Source: Prosopocoilus inquinatus (Eukaryota > Arthropoda > Insecta > Coleoptera > Lucanidae). Taken from it: a DNA stretch of 64,000 bases. Both the position numbers and the translations under genes were made by a program. The notes beneath the pieces are model-generated. The model searched no databases, was not told the DNA's origin, and worked only from the letters and a program-made list of their open reading frames with translations. The DNA lies in the NCBI GenBank assembly GCA_036172665.1, contig CM069876.1, positions 37,107,001 to 37,171,000 of the forward strand, in the 5' to 3' direction. Below, one piece after another: positions 45,401-60,400 of this stretch (position 1 is the stretch's first letter; the number at the start of each line of letters is the position of its first letter).

Positions 45401-48400
45401 TGCACCGGAATTTATTAAATTTAACGTCCTTTGCCACTGGAGTGTTATTTCATTTGTGCTACTAAAAGGCTAAAGTTTCTCCTCAAATAAACTGGAAGCT
45501 CATTTTTTAAAGCCGACGCTTTTCCGACATCATTGATTTGCCGTGTTTTCTTTTTACTGGTTGTCATTGTGTGTTGTGCTGAATCGCAAGGAACCACGTT
45601 TTCTTGAAAGGGATTATTTTTTTTATGACATGTCTTTCAAAGATGTGCTGAAATAAGGAAACGTTTCAATTGACCTAATTGCAGATGAACAATAGATCGA
45701 TACAGGGAGTAGTTAGAAGTTTAGAAGTTAAAGAATTGTATTTTTGCCTCCCTCTTGAATGGTTTGCTATATTTAGATTTTTTTCGCAAAATTCTGGCTT
45801 GCAGATTGACCCAGGATTAAATTTAAGCCTAAATCAGAATGTAAGAAATTGTAGAAACCAAAATACCACAGAACTTAGATTGAAGGTGTGTTGACCGAAT
45901 TATACTGCGGCTGTAGCTCAACAGATTGTACTGAAAACTAAGCAAAACAAAAACCTTAAGTTCATAGAAAATACAAGTTTCGTTGAAATTGAAACCTTTT
46001 CACGCCAGACTTCAATAAATAAGTTTCGTTCCGCCGACACCGTATTAAGTGATATTGCTTTTGAACTTTAACAGATGGCGCTAAAAAAGAGGAAAGAATC
46101 AAAAGACCGCCGCAAAAGAATTAAATTCTGGACTGAAAAAGAAATTGTCAACTTATCAAACATCCCTGAACATCTTTCAATAAAAATTGCACGGGTGAAT
46201 TCAGAAGAGGACACTGAAAAAATTATTTGATTCAAAGAAGAAAAGAAAATTAAATTTCATCTTTATAAATTTTTTTCCCGAGACACATCCCGCCGCTGTG
46301 CAAGGAATAAATTAGGCGGTTCGACCGAGTTAACGTTCCGACGATTCTGCGTCGCGACGCTCACGATATACCAAATCTGGGTGTCTCATGAAATCTCTTT
46401 TTTCGCCAGAACTGAGCGAATCCCTTCAAATAATCCCAGACAGTTCACTAAAAAACTAATTGTTTGTGAAAACTATAATCTGCCCTATTCCAAGGTCATC
46501 TCAAGATTTCGTTTTTTATTTGCTTTTCATTTATTTCATCTTTCGTATGAATTTAGTTTTTAGTTTGTTTTTTCTTCCCAATTTTGTTTCTGATTTGTTT
46601 CATTTTATTTAAATTCGCTCATAGGTTTTCATTTGTTTTTCTATTCAGTTTCTAAAAATTAGCTTCAGTTGTATCATTTTTCACTTGATGTTTGTCTTTA
46701 TTTTCATTTCCTTTTGCGTTTTTGTTTTAAGTCGAATTATTATTATTAGTATTAATTCAATTTGATTTGATGTTCGTCTTTAGTTTTATTTTCCTTTTGC
46801 CCTTTTTGTTTTAAATTTAATTCTTTAAAAAAAATTATTAGCTTCCTGCGTCTTAATTTGCTTTTCTTTTCTTCGTTTGCTTTTGTGTTTTATTATTATT
46901 TATCTATTGTTACAAATTAGGTGTATTGTGATTTTAATTTTCGTTTTCTTCCTTCATCTTTCAAATGTTTTTTGTTTTTCTTTTGATTGGATTTATTTTC
47001 CCTAAGATTTGAATATTAAATTTATTTGTTTGTTCTTACTGCTTAATAATTTTATTCAAATGATTCGCTTTCATTATTCATTTAATTTTATTTCGCTCAT
47101 TAATTTCACTTGTTTCTGTATTCAATTTTAATTCAATTTGATATTTGTCTTTACTTTTATTTTCCTTTTGTTTTTAGGTCTTCGTTTTCATTTGCTTTTG
47201 TCTTTCGACTTTCAAATATTTTTTTACCTTTTAATTTCTCATTAGATTTATTTTTTCCTAAGATTTTTGTGTTTTTTTATCGGCACTCCATTTATTTTTG
47301 TTAGTCATTAGTCTCCTTTCATTTTGTAATTCATCAGTTTTTTATTTGTTTATTTATCTAGATTTATATTTCTCTAAGATTTTTATATTTATTTGTTTTT
47401 ACTGTTAGTCAAAATAATTTAATTTAAATTTTTTGCTTCCATTTTTCATTTGATTTTACTCCGCCCATTGGTTTTCATTTGTTTCACTATTCAATTTCGA
47501 ATTAGATTCAATTGTTCATTTCAATTTGATTTGCGTCTTTAATTTTATTTTTATTTCGCTTTTTGTTTTAAATTTGTCTCTTCTTTTAATTGTTTTCTGC
47601 GTCTTAATTATTTTTTCTCGGTTGCTTTTGAGTTTTATTGTAATTATTATTCCTTTTTGTCCTTCGTCTTTCAAATATTTCTTGTATTTCTTTTCATTTA
47701 TTTCTCATTACTTTTATTTTTTCCTACGATTTTGATTTGATTTGTTTATTTTTATATTTGACATTAATATTTAAATTTTTTGCTTTCCTGCGTTTATTCG
47801 CACTCAATTGGATTTTTGTCTGTCATTATTATTTTTTCTTTCATTTTTAATGTCTTTCATTTGTTTTTTATTTCTTTATCTAGTTCCTTTTTTTCTATTC
47901 GTATGTCTATAAAATTGGTTTTCGTTTTTATTGGTTCTCCTCTATTTCAATTTGTTTTCTGCATTTTATTTGTCCATATTTATTTTTAGTTTGTCTTTTC
48001 ATCACTAACTGTTTTATTTCTTTGCTTGTTTTACTTTTGAATATAAATGTTTGATTTTTTTTTGCTTTCCTGCGTTTGTTCATAATTTGTTTGTTTTTGT
48101 TTGTTATTGGTGGTGGTGGTTTTCTAACCTGAAACATTTTTCTTAATTTTCAAGTCAGTTTTGCTTGAACGTTTGCAATTAAAGACATCTATTTCCAATA
48201 GTCTCTTTTTGTTCTCTTGTTCTTTGTTAAAATGTATTTATTTTATTAATTCTTTTCGCTTCAAGTTTCGCTAATCTTTTCGTTTTCCATTTGCTTTTTT
48301 TTTAGTTATGCTTTTTTTAATTGAGTTTCCTTAATCTGCTCTTTGCACTTTAGTTTGCTTTATTGATCTTCTGTTTTTCTTTCTTGTTTTTTATTACTTT

Positions 48401-51400
48401 TTTTTATTAGTTCTTTGATTTTTATTGCATTATAAAATTTGTTTACAATGAATCAGTATCTTTACATTTTGTTTCATGTTCCATTAGATTCGAAATCGCT
48501 CTTTTCATAGTTCATTTGTTTTTGTTCACATAATCTGTACCTTTCTCAAATTCTTGCTTTAATATTTGCCATTGGGGAAATCAGTTTTCATTTTGTTCCC
48601 AACTCTTTTCTTAATTTCATCATTTCTCTTCGTATTTCTTTACCTTTTTGTTTTTTATTGGTTTTTCCATTTTGACACTTTTTCTTACTTTTTAAACAGC
48701 CGCTTCGTTTTATGTATTTATTTACAGATTAAATTTTAATGATTCATTAAAAATCTTATTTTTTCGTCGTTTCTTTCTGGCTTTTATTTTATTCCGTCCT
48801 TCATTTTTCAATAATTTCTTATATTTTTGACCAGTTTATTTATTTATTGCCTTTATTTCATTGAATGTGTACTCTTCCTTTTTATTCCATCACAGCTTTC
48901 ACTTTTCGCATATTCTTGATTTGCGATTTCCTTCGTACTTATATTTATTTATTAATTAAAAATAATTCATTTTTCCTTATTTTCACTGGTTTCTTGTATT
49001 TTTTCATACTTAATTTATTTACTTATTGCTTTTGTTTCATTATTTTGCACACTTTCTATTTATTCAGCCGTTTTCTTTACTTTCCGCTTAGTTTCTGCTT
49101 TGCGTGCATTCCATTTGTTTCTTGCACGTGTGTTGTTTCTTCATTTGTTTTTATTTTCGTTCCTGTACTCGTCAGCCCTCGCTAGCCTTCGTGACAGAAG
49201 TATCCAGTCACAGAAGTAGAAGAGAGCGCGAAGTTTCAATAATTGATTCGAAAAACGCCAGTGAACGAACTGATACAGCGAATAGAGAACAGTGAAATAA
49301 TTTAAATATTATCGGGTAATTAATAAATTATCATATCATACAGAGTGAGTATAAATAAGTAATTTATGCTTTTATTTCATTCATTTTGCACTCTTTCCAT
49401 TTATTCCGCCGTTTTCTTTACTTTCCGCTTAGTTTCTATTTTGCGTGTATAAATTTCTTTTTGCACTTGTTTTGTTTCTTCACTTGTTTTTACTTTCGTG
49501 CTGTTCTCGTTAACACTCGTTAGCCTTCGTGACAGAAGTGTCCAGTCACAGAAACGGAAGAGAGCGCGAAGTTTAAATAATTGATTTGAAAACGCGAGTG
49601 TACGAACTGACAGCGAATAGAGAGACGTGAAATATTTTTTTAAATATTAAATATTAATAAATTATCATATCATACAGGGTGAATATGAATAAATACCCCT
49701 ATTTAATTATGTTTATTTTAATCGAAAACCCGAATGCCTAAAACTGTGATGGCAATAATACTGTTTGAGATCTTTTTTTTAACTTCTGTTACCTTTTACC
49801 TTCTGGTAGACGTACACCTAAAACAAATCAAGCAGCAAACTCACGCTCAGCTTCCACAAGAAAGCAGGAAATTAATTAGAAAAATCAAATAACTCTTAAA
49901 GAAGGCAATAAAGAGCGTATGGACCATTCCTTATTACGTGTAATTAACATTCCGCCGTAATTAATTTCTACGAACGTGAAGGAAAGAAACCTTACATCTA
50001 GAACTTCCACGTGCCCCCCCCTCCAACCCCTTCAACACGAAGAAAACACATAAAATTAATTAATTTAAAATAATACTTACAGGCTCTTCAAATCAAGTAA
50101 CGACGCGAAGCTCTTCCTCTCGACGGCATCGATTTGATTATCTGCGAGCGACAGAAGGACCAAGGGAATGTTCGGGAAGAATTCTTTTTTGATTGAGCTG
50201 AGATGATTTCCTCGCAGTTCTCTAAAAGAGAAAATAATAATGAGCGAGTCGCACAATTCCCTCTTGGAAGAGGTCGACGACACTCGTTCTTTCTGTCCAC
50301 TTGATGAGGGTGTCGATTGCTCCCTATGAGCAAGCTGGAAACGTCATATAGTTAATTAACATCGTCAATTCGTCGCACTGGGGTGTTTTATCAGCGTCAC
50401 CAATGATTATAAGAACGAACTTAATAGGGGAATGATTTACTATTCTAAATGAGGAATTTCTGTTTTAGTTTAAACTATCAGTTTGGGAGTGGTGGGAGAA
50501 TGAGAATGATGAGAACGGGAGCTTTGTAGAATACTTTTATTTGGGGGGGTAAACAATGAAAAGAAAAAAATAATTCAATTCAGGACTAAAAGATAAATTA
50601 ATTTAAATTATAAATAAGCCGCTTGTGTTCTGATTTGTTTACTCCAACGGCGAATCGAGGAATCGATTAACACTTTCTAACTTAATTAAACTTTGCGGGG
50701 GGTAAGTTCACAAAGGCAAAGTTCACAAGTGAGGTGCGTAATCGAAAGCGGCAATTTTTGTTTACATTAAATTTCGCTTTCCTCCCCCCCAAAAAAAACA
50801 CAGTAAAGTGACGCTGCTGAAAATCCCCCAACGTGATTTACTTGATCCCCAGAGCAAACAGCGACGAACGCGATCGCTTCTTAAGGCCCAAAGAAATATA
50901 CACATTTACTTTCTTCCTAAACTGTTTTATATTCAAAACATGGCATTAATTGAATTGATTAACAAATAAAAAGCAAACTTACAAAATTGTCAGGTTCTTC
51001 AAAGGCCTAAGTGTTTCGGCGTCGATGGTGGTAAGCCTGTTATTGCTCAAATCCCTGCAACAAAACAAACCAGATGGCGTTTTTATGAACGTATAAAACT
51101 TTCGGTGTGTTGTTAGCAGTGTATTCAATCAACAATCTAATTGATTAATTGAAAAGTATTTTTGGAAACGTCTGAGTTACTTCCAGTTTCGGAATAGACG
51201 TCTTTTCCGTTTGTTTAAATTTTTGACAATTTAAACGCCCTGAAAATCGTTCGATACATATTTATTCGAAAATTTAATTTAATTTTTGATTCAAGATTAC
51301 TACAATTTATTTTATTTTAATATAAACTTTCGCAGTAGGTAAGAGCTGGACAGGAAACGTCACAGTCTAAACAATAATTTAAGATCGCCTTACCCGTAGA

Positions 51401-54400
51401 AACGTGCGACTATATTCCCTTCTCCGCGCCGTACTAAATTAATTTTAAAGCTCGTTAAAGTTGCCCCCGATTTAGACAGCCTTTCTAGCGCTATAATCGA
51501 GGAGAGGATGCCACTTTATTTTAAGCACATAGGCACGGCGACTAAAGAGAATGCAAAACTAAGACGTGTCCACCCAACCGTTTAACCATGCGGTTGTTTT
51601 TGCAATAGCAGTTTAATCTCCTAGAAACACCTTCAGGGCAACATGAGTCAGTATGTGTTTGTACACGCAGAGAAAAGTAGCGTTGATGCCCAGAATCTAA
51701 TAGAAAACCTCCAGAATCTCTGTTACTACGTTCTGCCTAAACAGGTACAGTAATTATTATCTTTTATATCATGTTCCCTCTTCTTATTGTCTTGTATCCA
51801 TTTCAATTGGTGCTCAATAAATCCATTGCAGCACATGAGGGATTTTATTTATTGTACAGTTTCTGAGCTCAAAGACCCCCTTTGAAATAGTTATTAATTA
51901 GACAGACAAAATTAAAGAAAGGTCTCCTAACATTATTTGGCAACAGCCGAGTCGGTGGGATTTAACTCGAAGCATTCAATAAAAATCGGCGTATCACAAC
52001 AACTCAAAGCTTAACTTGCAAAGAAATTTTGCCTCATAAGTTAACAATTTCTTTAAATTTTCTTTGTCATATCTTCTCCGTCCTCCTCTGGTTTATTTCA
52101 AGACAGCCACTCCCTATGGTGGTGTAAGGTGTAAACGTGTAGACAGGGGTCGAAAAGGCGGCAGATTAAAAGAAAAAAAGAAATTCTATCCCAAGCTATA
52201 ATAATAATGGTTAGAAACACACTTTTCACCCCTTTTGTCTCCAGTCCTTTTTGTGGTTCGTGCAAAATTGCACCTCAAACTTATTTGTTTATGACATGAC
52301 CTGGCTCTCGAAAATAATGCCAAAAACCGATTTCTACTTCGTTTCCTCCGATTGCTGGACGGCGCCTTCTTGTATTTTCAAAATTGTCGAATTTGGTTCG
52401 CTCTTTCTCTCTCTCCCTCTTTCTTTCTCTTTTTGTTTGTTTAATCGTCCTTCCTTTTAACAATTATTGAAATAAAAATACAAAATCTTTATATAACACA
52501 TATACAGTATATGTAAAAAGTATTACACCAAACTAAACTTAGGTTGCCAAAATTCAAAATGGCGGTCTTTGACAAACACCAGTCTCGCAAAACAAATGAA
52601 ACTCATATCAAAATATGAGTATTTTATACTTAATTTACGTCGCCAAACGTCAAATGTAAATATCAAACCGTTGCTGCATAATCCAATTTGGTTCAATACT
52701 TTTCACGCACCCTGTATTGAAATATAAGAGAATTTTACACGAACCAAAACTAAACGACATTACTGTACCAACAGAAAATTTATAATTTCGCAAGATAATT
52801 AGAATTTTTGCAGTCAAATTAAAGTTTGAAAATAGATAGCTCTAGAGAAAGAAAAGAAACGAAGAAATCTGTACACTTTTAAAGCTTTTGTTAGTTCCGG
52901 TCTTGAATTTTTCTTTGGAACGTTGAATTTAAATTACGGTTACGATTAAAATCCTTACACTTTTAAAGCTGGCGTTAATTGCCAAGGTTATAAAAAAATC
53001 TAGTGTTATTATTTTGTTATCTACTTGCTAAGATAGTGAAACGTAACCATTATTGGAGTAATTCTGATGACTTTAAATTGATTTTTAATATTTTTCGTTT
53101 AGTATTTGATTTCTTGCATCAAATGTCTTTGCATTGCATTTTAAGATATCATGGGCTTATAATGTGTGAGGGAGATGCATTTCGTGTATATTTGTATGTT
53201 AACAATTTTAATATATGCAATAACTGCAAAGTCTCTTGCTCTTACAGAAATGGAGAAGAAGAATGTGACAAGAATAATAAATAAATAATAATAATAAATT
53301 TTGAAGAAATTATTAACTTAATTTATCAAGTTGGGATCAATAAATATGCAGCCGAGCTTCGCCTTGTCTCCTTTATCATCATACATCGTTAATTTAAATG
53401 TCGTACATACTACATCCCGTTGCATGAAACACCTGCGCAACGCAAAACAAATTTGTGGGAACTTTGTCATTCGGTTCGTTCCCTAATTCCTATGAAAACT
53501 CTGCGTTTTAGATATAACTTAAATAGTTACGTGTTAGTTAGAGCATATAAGGTGTCTACTTCATTTGTAAAGTGTAATAATTGTAAGCTATTTATATTAA
53601 TATTGTATCGAGCGGTCGTGATGTGTGAAAATTCCCGTATGTGATTCGTCGCTAAATTTAGAAAATAACGCATATAACAGTGCCCCGCGGCGAGCTTTCG
53701 TGGAGTCGCTGCCAACATCACACCCGGTAAAGCACGCCTCGAGTACTGAAAGCTCTGGAAAACTCTGTTGCCTACGCCCTAAAAATACTCTGGCATTCCT
53801 TAGCTCTACGGGGCTCCGGCATCCGTATAAAACCAAACCGATAGCAGAGCAAGCAAAAACTTGGGGTTTAGACTAATTTGATTATATAGCCTATATTAAT
53901 TTAATGTATTACACAGGCCTACAAAAAAAAATTATTGTTTGGTGCGGTTTAGTTTGTACCAACTGTCGATAAGGTAGATAACATTCTATCAATTAATGCT
54001 AATTGATGCTAATAAGTGACATCTGTCAGCTCAGTTTTAACGCTGCTCTCATTTTATCAGTTTTTGAATTTTCTTCGAAGAAATGAATAGTTACAAATTA
54101 TTAATTATCGCTTGGATTTAATAATTTTTGTGATGGCTGGTAAGTTGAGACGTTATTTAAATGATCCTGATAAATTTTGTTATATTTGTGGTGAATACTT
54201 CGTGTTATATTTGTGGTGAATAATTCAACATCAAAATTCATCATGAAGACAAACCGTGGGTGCCCCACACCGTCTGCAAAACATGCGACTAAACATCTGC
54301 GACAATGGGAGGAAGGTTGTGGAAAATCTTTGAAATTTGGAGTACCCATAATTTGGAAAGAACAAAAAAATCGTCATGGCGACTGCTATTTCTGTGTGGT

Positions 54401-57400
54401 GAATATAGTAGGTATTAATAAAAACAATCGCCACAAATGGCCATACTCTGATACTCCTTCAGCAAGAAGACCTGTTACACATTCAGAGAGAATTCCAAGT
54501 CCTTGTTATTGATCAGCTACCACAGTTTTACGCGGTTAAAGATGAAGAGTTTAATGCTAATCGAAATGACAACAATGATGATAACAGTGACTACTCTGGT
54601 CACTCATCTAAATTTAATCAAAATGAGCTGAATGATCTCATCAGTGATTTGGACCTTTCAAAGGAGCATGCTGAATTGTTAGCGTCAGGACTAAAAGAAA
54701 AAAATTGTCTATCTCGCAATGTGAAAGTTACCGTAACAAAGAACAATAACTATTGCCGTTTTTTTCTGGAAATAAAAATTTAGTTTATTGCAACGATGTT
54801 ATTGGTCCGGTAAAATACATGGGCTTGGAAAATTATAAGGCGAGTGATTGGCATCTTTTCATTGACAGCTCTAAAAGGAGTCTAAAATGTATACTTTTAC
54901 ATAATTGAAACAAACATGTTTCGATCCAAATTCCGATCGCCCACTCTACCCGTACGAAAGAACCATACCAACAGATTTCGATAGTTTTACAGAAAGTAGC
55001 AGATATTCTCGAAAACTTAGAAGATCATGGTTGTTTAGTGTTGAAGGGATTTAAATCTAGAGTACTTCGCATAGTTGTCAATACTTTACAGAATGTTCCC
55101 AAATAACATCATGATAATTCATGACCTGAAAATCAAAAGAGGGACTTTCCCGGAAAAATTAATTTTAGAAAGACATGTCACAATAACTTTCTGGCAAACA
55201 ATCTAACGATTCGACGAATTTGAAAGGTAGCGTCCAAAAGGTCTACCTGCTGCCGCTTCTAGATTTTAATCGCTACAAAGACCAAGATCTACAATTTAAT
55301 TATTTTTCATTAAGCAATACTGTACGAAGATCTACTAATGGACGGCTTCCTACTGTAAGAATACAAATTTTGGTAATTTTGGTACACTTAAATGCACCGA
55401 ATAGGCACACAAAGTAATAGGATTGTTAAAATAATTTACGGCGTTCTTACTATATGATGCAATGTGGCGATATAATCCGGAGGACGAGGTACAACTGGTC
55501 AACTAGTTACTCTAAAAATCTTTACATATTGAAACAAGAAGAGTTGATTGCATAACTGTAATTTTTATTGCGATAATATTACTTCTGTTTTTTGTTATAC
55601 TGAATGACACCATTCCTAAAGCTGAATTGTCTCCGCAACTCTCGCGTTTGCATTCACGCTACGCACTAATATCTTATATTGCCCGCGTCATTAGAATTTG
55701 AACCGCGCAAAATACAGGGCGTCATCAAATAAGTTTAACATATTAAAACTGTAAGTTCTTCATTCAGAAGACTTAAGAAAACGAATTCTGCATATCTTAA
55801 TTTTTTTGGTGAAAAATGTAAGAAATTAAAGCCCCACAAGAGCCCGGAGTCGTTTTGTTTGCGAATCTCTGACCGATCGTGTGTGGATTTTTCTAAGCGA
55901 AACATTACATTATAAAGAAAACATAAAGCAATAAATCGTCATCGAAATGAAGGGCACTGGGTCAGAACATCTATCACGTTTGTGGCAATACTTACTGGAT
56001 TAATTAAGTTAATTTTCTGCTGACAAAAGTGTAACAATAAAAAAAGAGGAAATAAAAACGGTGACATTCTAAAAATTATCGTAAGAAACGCACGTCGGTA
56101 TTCATCATCCCTGCATTTATGGTTTGATTATTTTGTTTTGCTTACAGTGTACAAATAAATGACATCGAGGAGTATCTGACAAAGAACGTATCTTTTACTT
56201 AAATTATTGTCGAATGCTTGTTCATTTTACGTATTTATTTATTTATTTATTTAGTCTTGTCGTTATTGAAGACTCTTTAGTTATTCAATAAAGAATAAAG
56301 TTTATGTTTATGTGATTCATAGTAAGATCTAATTATTGTTGATTATTTAATAACACAAATTTAATTCCATAATCAGTGAGAGTAGATTTAAAATGGTCTT
56401 CTTTAGTCAACTTGCACACGTGGGCAACCACCGGGATACTATGAATTTGATAATGAGTTTACATAAAACATCACGGCTTTTAAAAATACGATCAAGCAGT
56501 TGACGTTGACTTTTGCTGGAGTTTTATTTTATGATGTCTTTACGCACGATCGACCAGAAGTTCTCAAACAAATGTACCAACACTCCTTCAGTACGTCATT
56601 TTTTTCTTTTTGCGTTAGACCTTTGATAATTGCGGCATTAATTTTCAGTATTTATATGTGAAACTAATTTAATTACCAATATATGGCCCCGACCCGTAGT
56701 TGTGCTGCTTTGCGAAACAAGTCAACATGATTGATATAAACCCACCCCATGACATAAAGCAAGAGATTAAGTACTTGCGGGATACGAGAAAAACCTAGTT
56801 CTTTGTTACTTGATGTCTCGTTCAAATTTCCTCGTCGATACATTTTTCTAAGTTTTAAATTTTCTATCAGTCAATTTTTCTAGTTTTGTAACATACCAAG
56901 AAATATGTAGACCTACGTTTAGTGAGCAAAATAAAATTGTTGCCACATAAAAACTTGAGAAGCTAACAAAGGCTTTAAGAAGCGTACAGATTTCTTCGTC
57001 CCTCTTCTCTCTTTATCATAATCTGTTTCGTTTATTTTTATTTGTTAAAGGTTTAGTTTTGTTTATGTCCCAGGAATTGAATGAAGAAAATGTAGCTTAC
57101 GAAGTGCAGCCACATGGAGAATTGTTGCATTAATAGTTTTATTTAGTGGCGTAAATTAAAAAAAGGGATACAATAGTTGCCGAAACTTGCGATTAATCTC
57201 TTCAACCGCAGATGTGGCGCATTTCACATCCGCGTAGTGTTTATTTAATATTTCAGAGGGAGGCATATATCGGGGATGTGTTAAATTCCATCGACGTGCA
57301 GAGATTGTTATCTTTCCGCTTTGATAAACAACGCAAACGAATCGCATCGCAAACAGCGAAAAGCAAACTTTGCGTATTTGTTGCCGTTTATTAGCACCGG

Positions 57401-60400
57401 CAAAAACGTGTTCATTTTCAACCAAGCGTTCAAACTACAATATTGAAATGCAAGCCATCAGAGTCCTCCTCGTTAAGCGGATGGTCTCGAAACGAGAAAA
57501 TAATGAACATTGACATTTAGTTTTTTCTTTTTTCTTTTTAATGAACCCAGGTTTAAAGTTAGGAATAAGCATTTTTCATTTAATTTCAAAAAACGTAGAT
57601 AGCAATTAAAAAGAAATACGGTAATAGTAAGGTAGTAAGGTGATAAAAACATTTAAAAAAATGTAATCGGAATGGAAACGAGAAAAACAGGACGCCTAAC
57701 TTCGAAATGAAAATAAGAAAACTTTATTCTCAGCTTAATTCAACCCCCTCCCTCAGTCTCCCCGACCAGGCAATACGTTGCTTTGACAATAAAAACCCCC
57801 TTCATACGGAACAGGTCAATTAGTATTTAGGATTCACTCTTAGCAACGAATTCCCAAACTACGACGCCAACGACAGCAACGGTGCGACGATACCCTAGTT
57901 TTTCTTATAACCAGGTTCCTGTTCAGAGATTATTTTCCCCACGACCGTCTCCACTGACTAGATTGGACGCATCCCTGCTCTTTACTGGTAGGCCCGACCG
58001 ATGTTGATATTTTTCTGAAGACTTGTTACGCCTTTTTTCCCCCGAAAGCTTATTTACAAACAGGCAACTGACGTAACAGTTTACGAAAGGAAACAAAATA
58101 AAAATAAAAAAATGACAGGCAACAGCGTTTGTGACTTGGCCACACTGGTGCCCCAGCCGCGCTCCGACCTACGTAACCTTAAAGAAAACTTTTGAATAAA
58201 CTTTAATACTTCAAGGTAAATGCTTCGCGCCTACACTTCCGCCAAGTGTTTATTTAATGTTCCAAAGGGCGGCGCTGAATACCGAGCGGGCGTCAGACCC
58301 TGCATTATCCTTCCGCTTTGATAAGCAACGGAAACGAATCTCGCGGAAACCGGAAACCGATCCACTTTACCCTCTGATCGTTATTGTATCGCTTAGCAAC
58401 TCGAACGCATGCATAACAAGCACTCTCAAGCATCACTTACAGCTCAATCAGCTCCGGTAGTTCCCGGAAAGCGAGCGGGTTTATCTCCACGATTTGATTA
58501 TGGCTGAAAACTCTGCAAAAAAAAAGGTCGTTTTTAACGGCGATTACCGAAATTGCTGCGCGTTGGGTTGGATCTTACAGGATCTCGAGGTGGTTCCCGC
58601 TCGCGAACAAACCCGCAGGAAAGTATTTGAGTTTGTTGTTGTCTACGTGCCTGAAATTAAAATTATCAGTTTATCAGTAGTAGGCGGACGAAATAGGCAA
58701 TGGTGCTTATTTTGTCCGCCCATTGCTTGTCACTTACAGGGCTCGTATGTTTGGGAGGTGATGAAATGATCCTTCTTCAATTTGTTGGACGTTGCAATGG
58801 CCGAACACTCTGAAACCAAAATTACAATGTAAAACGTGTCGGGTTGAAAAGGTGACAGAATAAAAACGAACAAGGGTAGCTGCCTCAACCAGGTCAGGAA
58901 ACGAAATAACCCAATTTTCATCCCTTTTTGTCACAATTCTTTCAGCACTCCGCGCAAAGTTTTACCTCGATTTTCTTTGTTAGTAGTATTACGAATTTCG
59001 GAAGGAAGCCAGAAATCGAATTCTACTTCATTCACTTCACAATTAAAAAACGGAAAAGTTATTAATTTAAATTAAATGACATGGTTAAGTTTATATAAAA
59101 AAATCAAGTTTAACAACGAAAATATAGCTGAAGCTAGAGTATGGTTCGAAGAGAAAAGGGCGAATAAATCAGTACTCACATAAAAAGAAGCCCTTGTTAG
59201 ATGCTAGCTTATTTTTTTATGCACATAATAGGTTTCTTCAATTCGCCAATGCCGCGCTGAAATCTTTATTGGGGCACTCAATTTAAATTGAATTAACTAC
59301 AATTCGGTTTCAGTTTTATAAATTGTTTATGGTAAACTAGAAATAACACCGTGAAGAGTTTTTTCTTCATTCGCGCAAGCGATAATTACAAATCAGAACG
59401 AGGAAAAAGGAATGCGTTAAGTCATCCAAATCAAGAACTCCTGAACTTCTTGAACTTTAGATGTGCTGAGCATCTCTTAAAGAGTTGGGTTGGGTTAGGA
59501 ATTAAATAAAATTCGGTTATGATTAAATTGTTTACCGTAAACTAGAGAATCACACCGTGAAGAATTGTTTCTTCTTTCCCGAATTCAATTACAAACTGAG
59601 GAAAATGACTGATAAAAATTTTAAATATAAAAAATCTCAACGAGGAAAAGTAAACGCGTTAATAGTCAGCCAAATCAAGAACTCCTGAACTTCTTGAATT
59701 TTAGAAGCGCGCAGCATTTTTTAAAGGGTTTTTTCTACTCGATTTCTATGGTAGTGGGTGGTGGCATCATAAATGTGTGGAAGTTTTCCAGCAATTGCAC
59801 AATCGATCGTAAAGTAGAGAATCACACCATGAAGAATTGTTTCTTCTTTCCCGAATTCAATTCCAAACTGAGGAAAATGGCGCGCAGCATTTTTAAAGGG
59901 GTTTCTCTACTCGATTTCTATGATAGTGATTGGTTCGCCTCCAACCTGAATGTGAGCCCTATGATGCAAAATATTTCATTTCGATATAAATTATTTTTTT
60001 GTATTTGTGGTCAGTGGATCAATAAACATATTATTATATTATATTATTATATTAAATGTGTGGAAGTTTCCCAGCAATTGCACAATCGATCGTAATATAA
60101 TTGTCTTGTAGCTGCGAGCTCGCTTCGTTTTTCATGACGCTGAGGTGTAATTAAATTTTGCAGAATTTGACAGCGAGATGCTATTCTTCAAGACTGACCT
60201 TGCACGTATTCTGTTTTCACAACACATCACGGCGGTTTAATTTCTGATATTTATCTTATTTACGAGTACTGAAATATTCGAATCCTTACATCAACGATTT
60301 CACGTCGCCTGAATAAAACAAAAGGAGGCGATTTCCCCGGCGCGACGTATATTTTACATAATGGGACGCTTTGTTTACATTTACGACACCATCAGACGTC

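Noticed and set aside
41986..49300. Many hydrophobic-looking plus-strand frames resembling membrane proteins
   Set aside because: T-rich composition yields F, L, S, V and I codons. The frames follow the tandem repeat pattern and have no conserved motifs.
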